Below, in pieces: positions 57,936 to 64,000 of a stretch of DNA of 64,000 nt. Positions within the stretch are counted from its first letter, which is position 1. Every line of letters starts with the position of its first letter. The DNA lies in contig JACTAT010000013.1 in NCBI GenBank assembly GCA_014526335.1, positions 174,911 through 238,910 on the forward strand, read 5' to 3'. The notes below the pieces were generated by a model. That model saw only the letters and a list, made by a program, of their open reading frames with translations, ran no database searches and was not told where the DNA came from. Origin of the DNA: Chrysaora quinquecirrha. Its lineage: Eukaryota; Cnidaria; Scyphozoa; Semaeostomeae; Pelagiidae. The position numbers and the translations under genes are program-made.

Positions 57936-59897
57936 ACTAGCCCTTGCCCATCTAAGAGCACCACCTTGTCTGGACCACCGCCTCCCATGAACTCAGTAAA
58001 TAATAACTGCCAGCTCGAAGGCATTGTGCATTGAGGTGCCTATATTTGCTGTTAATCTAAATTAGAATCTTCATCCAAATCTTTATCATAAACCTAGATC
58101 TTGATCTTAATCTTAATGTTAGCCTAAGTTTTAATCTTAGTCTTCAACTCAAATTGAATTTTAATCTTAACTTCCACCTCAATTGCAATTTTAATCTCAG
58201 TATCATTCTTAATCTTAATCTTAATCTTAATATTAATATTAATCTTAATCTCAAACTAAATCTAAATCCTAATATTAATCTAATATCAGTGGAAGTCAAT
58301 CTTCAACTTAAATTAAAACTTAATCTTTTTTCAAATTTATCCTGCATTCCTCATCTTAAATTGAAATCTTAAATTCAATGAAATTGTATGTTGAAATTGA
58401 AAAATTAAAATAGAAATGAAGACAAAAATTGAAATTGAATTGGAAATAAAAATCAAAGTTAAAATTATATATGAAACTAAAATTTGAAACCAAATTGAAA
58501 TCAAAATGAAAAATAAATTGAAGGAAAATCAATTTAGAATGAATGTTATGCACACTTCCCTGACCATTCAAAACTATGAAGTAAAAAAACCAAAAAATTC
58601 TGAGGACCACCGCCTCCGATGAACTGCACCAATAACAACTTCTGCCTCAAAGGAATTGTATGGGTTGAAGTTGCTATACACTGAAGTACCCCCACCCAGG
58701 CTTTCTAGACTATTTCAAACCACAAAAACAAAAAACATTGAAATGCAAGATGCACTCAATTTTTTTATAGGAAACCGACTATAAGAAACTATAGATGCCT
58801 TTTCTGAAAAATCAAGAAACTCTTCAATATGGACAAAGAAGTAAGAAAAAAGTAAGAAACTAATACTGCTTATAAATTCAGCATTCTCTTTCACTGATGT
58901 GCTTTGTGCAATGTTTAGGTAAAAGTAATCCCAAACAACTATTATACTAGGGTCAATTCCAGACATTGTCTATTTGGTTGCTAAGAACATGATACTTTAT
59001 AATAAAACTGTAATTGAAGAAAATTTCAAAATTTCGATTTTGAAGTTAAGAAACTCTGCAAGAAACCTTTACTGCACAAATTGTGCCCAAAGTTAAGAAA
59101 CTCTACTATATGGCTCAGAGCTTAGTTTGTAGTGTAAATGAGAACGGAAATACATGAGTGTAAATGGGAACGGAAATACAATAAGAATTAAGAAATACTG
59201 AAGTTATAATTAAATTGAAATAGATATTGTGAAGCATTTCAGGGTTTTGGAAATGTTTTCAAGATGCAAAGAAACTTTTCAGGCTATTCAAAAACAGAAG
59301 AAAAAAACAAAATGTCCATAAGAATTGAACTCCAGCCCTGCATTATTTAACCACATGGCTATACAGCCGTACTGGTTAGTAGAAAGATAATCTCCTACTG
59401 GTCATAATATTCATGGAGGGGAAAAACAAAACATGTTAAAAATAATGTCTAAAGAACTTAAAAATTAAACCAAAAGCAAATTTTAGTTACCAGACGTCTC
59501 CTCGGCCTTTTATAAACATTTCCAGCACAAAAATCACAGAAAAAAAAATTTGAAAGGAAAAGATGTTCCCCTGAGGGGAGTTGAACTCCTCACTAAGGGG
59601 TCACAGTGGCGTTGGCCACAGTGAGCTACAATGCCTTGTTGTGATTAAATGATAATCCTTCTACAGAAAAAAACCACGTGATTGTTCAAACAGGCACCAA
59701 TGATGCACATCAAAGAAGGGTAAGCCCAAATTACCCCAGGAGGGAAGGCAGTTTGGAAAAATTGACACGGTGATGGCTTGCATACCCAATAGGCGGCACA
59801 GCAATGGGAAAGTGGGAAAATCATACCACTGCCCACAGTTGCAGAGCGACTATGACAAAATATATTTTGGAGCCTACTCCTATTTTAGTATATACAG
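57936..59897 (+). repeat. Macro-repeat unit F with AATCTT-type array
   Basis: Begins ACTAGCCCTTGCCCATCTAA like units A-D, but the 51-bp array is replaced by AATCTTAATCTT hexamer-type repeats (about 58050-58560). The tail (59220-59897) has antisense tRNA-like modules at 59325-59385 and 59572-59640 and the TTTTAGTATATACAGAC junction. Confidence 0.8.
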
Positions 59898-61992
59898 ACT
59901 AGCCCTTGCCTGTCGAAGACCACTGCCTCCTGAGGACCACCGCTTCCAATAACTCTCCCAATAACAACTTTGAACTTAAAGGTATTGTGCATTGAAATGG
60001 CTAATTTGCTGCTAATCTGAATTCTAATCATAATTCGAATCTATATCTTAAACTTTGATCTTGATCTTAATCTAAATCTTAGCCTTTCTCTTATTCTTAG
60101 TCTTCAACTTTAATGGAATCATACACAATCTTAACTCCTACCTAAATTCGAATCTTAATCTTAATCTTAATCTTCATCTTCATCTTCATTCTCTTGATCT
60201 TCATCTTCATTCTCTTCAGCTCTATCTTCATCTTCATCTGGATCTGGATCTTGATCTTGATCTTCATTTTTATCTTTATCTTTATCTTTATTTTTATCTT
60301 TATCTTTATCTTGAGCTTGATCTTAATCTTAATTTCGATCTTAATGTTAGTCTTAATGTAACCTAAAATTTAAATCCAAATCTTAATCTAAATCTTTTCT
60401 CAGTCTTAAAGTGGAACTGAATCTTTAACCTAAAATCAATCTCAAACTTCTTCCAAATTGAAAGCTTTAATCTTAATCCATAATTAACTGAAATCTTAAG
60501 TTCAACATTATTTGATATTTAAATTGAAAAAAATGAAGATGAAAATTAGTGTTAATTCAAATCTTAATCAAATTTCAAACTGACACGGATAAGTAATTTT
60601 ATTTTTCCCCTTAATTTTTATTAATAATCAAAACTTAAAATCATTTTCTTAATGTTAATCTTAACCTTTTCGAATCTTAATTCAAATCTTGCCTTAATCT
60701 TAAAGTGGAACTGAATCTTGAACCTAAAATAAATCTTACTCTTAATCAAAATTTTAACCTACAGTCTCAATATTAAATTGAAATCTCAAGTTCAATGAAA
60801 TTGTACATTTAAATTGAAGACTAAAATAAAGACGAACATTGAAATTGAGATCAAAATAAAAATACAACCGAATGTGAAACTAAATTTAAATGAAAATCAA
60901 AATTAAAATTATGGAAATGAACATCAAATGAAAATGAACTTTAAACAGACGTTTTAAAACCGTAAAGTAAAAACTAAAACCATAAGTTCAACAAAATTTT
61001 GTACTGAAATTGAAATGAAAATTGAGGTAAAAATTAATGTTAATTTGAATCTTAATCAAAGTTCAACTGACACTGATAATTAATTTTACCCTTAATTTTT
61101 AGTAATAATCAACCTCAGTCTTATCAAAACTTAATCTTTATGTTAATCTTAAAATTAATCTTTTTCCAAATCTTAATCTTGTCTCAATCTTAAAGTGGAA
61201 CTGAATCTTAAACTTAAAATAAATTTTAATCTTTCAACTTTTTTTGACAGTTTAAAATGAAAATTAAAACCAAATTGAAATGGAAATTAAAATTAAATTG
61301 AAATGGAAATGAACATGAAATTCAAATGAATTTCAAACAGACTTTTCAGATCAATTAAAATAAAACATCAAATCATAATAATTGACTAAAGCAGGGTTCA
61401 AGCTCTGGACGTACGAGGTAGAACGCAAGCATTCCAACCACTTGCCTATCAAGCTGGGATGTCCTCTTGCAAAATAACCTCCTACTGGTCATAACATTCA
61501 TGGGAAACTTCTGAGAAAACATGTTGGAATATAATAGCCAACGAATTTTTAAATTATTCCAAAAGTAAATTTTAGTTACGAGACGTGTCCATGGCCATTT
61601 AAAACGACTTCCACAACAAAAATCACAGAAAGAAAATAATTTGATTTCAAAAGCCTCTCCTGAGGGGAGGCCAACTCTTAAACTCAGCATTGCAGTTCAT
61701 GAGACACAGTGCCTTAGCGACTGTGCTAAGATGCCTTTCCATAATCCAGTGATAATCGTTGTATGGACAACAATCAATTGATTGTTCAAACAGGCACCAA
61801 TGATGTATATCAAAGAGGGCTAGCCCTAGTTTCCACAGAAGCGACAACTGTTGAAAAAAAATTAAAGGGTGATGGTTTGCCTACCCGGTGGCAAAGCAGG
61901 GAAAAAGTCGGAAAATCGTTCCACTGCCCACAGCGTCGGAGGGACTGTGATAAAATCAGTTTCCAGGACTACTCCCATTTTAGTATATACAG
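59898..61992 (+). repeat. Macro-repeat unit G with AATCTT-type array
   Basis: As unit F; hexamer array about 60010-61370 with ATCTTCATCTTC and ATCTTTATCTTT variants. Tail contains antisense tRNA-like modules at 61389-61462 and 61660-61740. A further unit start (ACAAGACCTTGCCTGTCTCA, 61993) follows but fades out. Confidence 0.8.
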
Positions 61993-62044
61993 ACAAGACC
62001 TTGCCTGTCTCAGAGCACCACATTGTGAGGACATCATGATAATT

Positions 62045-62800
62045 TTCATGTAGATTGGAAGCAAGGTCATCGCATGCCCACCAAAAGTAGGCGTATAGTT
62101 TGAATGATTACATGATTATGAAGAGATGCTTCTCAAATGGTGAGTATTCTTTCGCACTCTACTTATGGAAGAGAACTTAAAGAGCATAAATGTCAAGCAA
62201 CTTCTCAGTGGGATATTCTACAAGCACCCAAGAGGATACAAATAGGAATTTCCTGATTAAGAAAAGATTTTGTTGTAAAAGATAAACTCCTAGACAGTAA
62301 CTCCCAAAGTTTATGTAAGCTCTGTAAAACAAATTAAATTCGGTGTTCAGCTAACAAGCGATGTCATTGGTTGTTTTATTCAGTATATTGCTGATACAGC
62401 CTACAAAGAATCAGATGGTTATGGTAGTCAACAGCATAAATTTAAAGGCTGCTGTGACAGGTGGGCTTGAAGCAAGAAATTTTGAATAAAATAGAGGAGG
62501 AAATTTCATAAAACAAATGGTTTTGGACATTCATAATGAAATTCTGAGCTGCATCAATCCACACAAAAAGCCATCGAAGGTCTTATAAATGAACATATTT
62601 AGGATGATAGTCAAGAGAAAACATAAGTTAGAATGTTCTATCTTCGCGCAAAGAGAATCTTATTTTTAAATGCGAAATGTTTTTGTGCCTGTGTAAAAGA
62701 CTTTTTGATCCTTAGATGTAACTGCATTCCAGTGACTTTTGACAAAATAGATGAAAAGAGAGTGCTTTACAATGCCATTGCAAAAGCGTAGAAATTTCAC
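62045..62800. other. No recognised gene; possibly upstream LINE sequence
   Basis: Fragmentary plus frames, none recognised. By position it may be the decayed 5' part of the LINE that follows. Confidence 0.3.
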
Positions 62801-63235
62801 CAGTTATGAACGACTCGGGCCCAAAGTGGAAGCTATTAATAGTCTAACAGAAAGCCACACTGCAGATGCAACGGTGTATCCACACAGCTAGTAGATAAAA
62901 CTTACGGGGTGCCGCAAAGCTCTTGTCATGGGCCTATTCGGTTTTTGATCTACCATTTTCCTTCCAGAATTGTCAAGTTACCATGTGTACGGATTATACC
63001 ACCATATTATATTATCCCAAAAATATAAATGATCTTTACGGAAACCTAAATAGAGACTTGAACTGCATGAAGGAATGGTTATCCTTAAACTATCCTTAAA
63101 ATTATGAAGACAAAAGCAAGGGTTGTAGGATCTCGACCTAATCCTCAAAAAATCGCTAAACAAAAAGTGCAGTCCTCTTCCTTTGCTTCTAAAGATTCAC
63201 AAATGGAGATGTTGCTTTAGGGTGTATTCTAGTAT
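62801..63235 (+). pseudogene. Degenerate LINE RT fragment (CR1/jockey-like)
   Basis: GVPQSSCHGPIRFLIYH (GVPQG motif, from 62906), SRIVKLPCVR, a degraded YADD (TDYTT), then KNINDLYGNLNRDLNCMKEW, LSLN. Order and words match LINE RTs of the CR1/L2/jockey grade. Multiple frameshifts. Confidence 0.7.
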
Positions 63236-63296
63236 AGTGTATAAAGTATTCTAGGAAGCAGCTACTACAGGAAACCCTTAGCCAAATCTATCAAGG

Positions 63297-64000
63297 AGGG
63301 GTACTTCGGGGTTTGCGGTACTGCGGTATCGGGGGTAAAATATGCGCGGTATTTCGGTATTGACGGAAAATCCTTGCGGTGTTGCGGTATTGAAGTTTTA
63401 CAGTGCGGTATTTAGTATTTTACGAACCTTTAAAGAAACTTTTAAAAAGCCATAGCTGAAGGGAAACTTAAATTTACCAGAGACCAATAGCTACAAGAAA
63501 AGAAGTCGTGGTGAAGTTTATGTATTGAATTGTGAAATTCAACCATTGTTTCAGCGCACCAAACCGGCCAAAAACATGACTTTTTAACAGAAATTTGTGA
63601 TATTTTTCTGCACGACTCTTTGTTTTTACTGCATGACATAGCATTTTTGTTACCCTACTTTTCATTTTGGTTGCACGAATTTGTAATTTTGCTGCGTGAT
63701 TTTACATTTAGGTTGCACGACTTTGCAATTTGTTGCGCGATTTTACGTGTTAATGGCACAACGTTATCTTTGGTTGCACAACTTTACATTTGATTGCACG
63801 ACTTTGCAATGTCGTTGCACGATTTTACATTTTGGTTGCACAACTTTACAATTTTTTTGCACGACTATACATTTGATTGAACGACTTTGCAATGTCGTTA
63901 CGCAATTTTACATTTTGATTGCACGACTTTGCAATTTTCTGCACAAGTTGCACATATGCAGACAGCAAGGCCTCTTTTAACATAATAACTAAGAAGCTAG
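63297..64000. mobile_element. hAT-like element, copy 2 (truncated by window end)
   Basis: Starts with the same AGGGGTACTTCGGGG terminus and GCGGTAT-rich subterminal region as 20630-22598. From about 63510 the shared interior is inverted relative to copy 1. A degenerate tandem array of TTGCACGACTTTACA-type words (about 20-22 bp period) fills 63640-63960. Confidence 0.75.

Noticed and set aside
39583..61740. Functional tRNA genes
   Set aside because: A and B boxes are visible but acceptor and T stems do not pair convincingly and no CCA-adjacent acceptor stem is formed.

Overview
The window is AT-rich, intron-bearing and full of repeats, so it is from an animal genome and not a prokaryote. It contains one clear host gene (a HERPUD family gene), Penelope-like and other non-LTR retrotransposon remnants, hAT-like and Zisupton/KDZ-like DNA transposon remnants, MITEs, and very many (CAT)n/(GAT)n tracts. 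This fits an invertebrate such as a cnidarian, but the sequence does not settle the taxon.

Layout. 1-7.4 kb: microsatellites, a MITE, copies of a short repeat with an antisense tRNA-like head, and a broken ZMYM1-type hAT transposase. 7.95-20.47 kb (minus strand): a HERPUD1/2 orthologue, reconstructed here as eight coding exons whose phases all agree and which give about 400 residues (N-terminal ubiquitin-like domain, C-terminal membrane hairpin). Its introns hold Penelope fragments, a Harbinger-type MITE and tandem repeats. 20.6-24.7 kb: immediately upstream of HERPUD lies a non-LTR retrotransposon split by two younger insertions, a 1.97-kb hAT-like element and an 891-bp element, each with target-site duplications. 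24.8-28.3 kb: a terminal-inverted-repeat element containing pogo/Tigger-like ends, and a second degenerate LINE.

29.165-47.012 kb: two 70-bp inverted repeats with only two mismatches, each flanked by TAACGTTA, bracket 17.85 kb. Next to the left end is a decayed multidomain minus-strand gene: expanded half zinc fingers, C2H2 fingers, SWIM finger, HMGXB3/Zisupton-like transposase region with SAP, Ulp1-type cysteine protease, PHD-like finger and a SprT-like metalloprotease. Four-copy 63-bp subterminal repeats share the inverted-repeat core. The interior also holds a nested TIR element, an 85-bp near-perfect hairpin, and four head-to-tail units of about 2.0-2.3 kb carrying 51-bp minisatellite arrays, antisense tRNA-like modules and a TATA-like box.

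47-64 kb: a MITE rich in CRE octamers, another partial 51-bp-repeat unit, duplicated noncoding blocks with two copies of a candidate C/D box snoRNA, two further macro-units in which the 51-bp repeat is replaced by AATCTT-type hexamer arrays, a degenerate LINE, and a second copy of the hAT-like element running off the end. Apart from HERPUD, I see no gene in the window that looks intact and functional.
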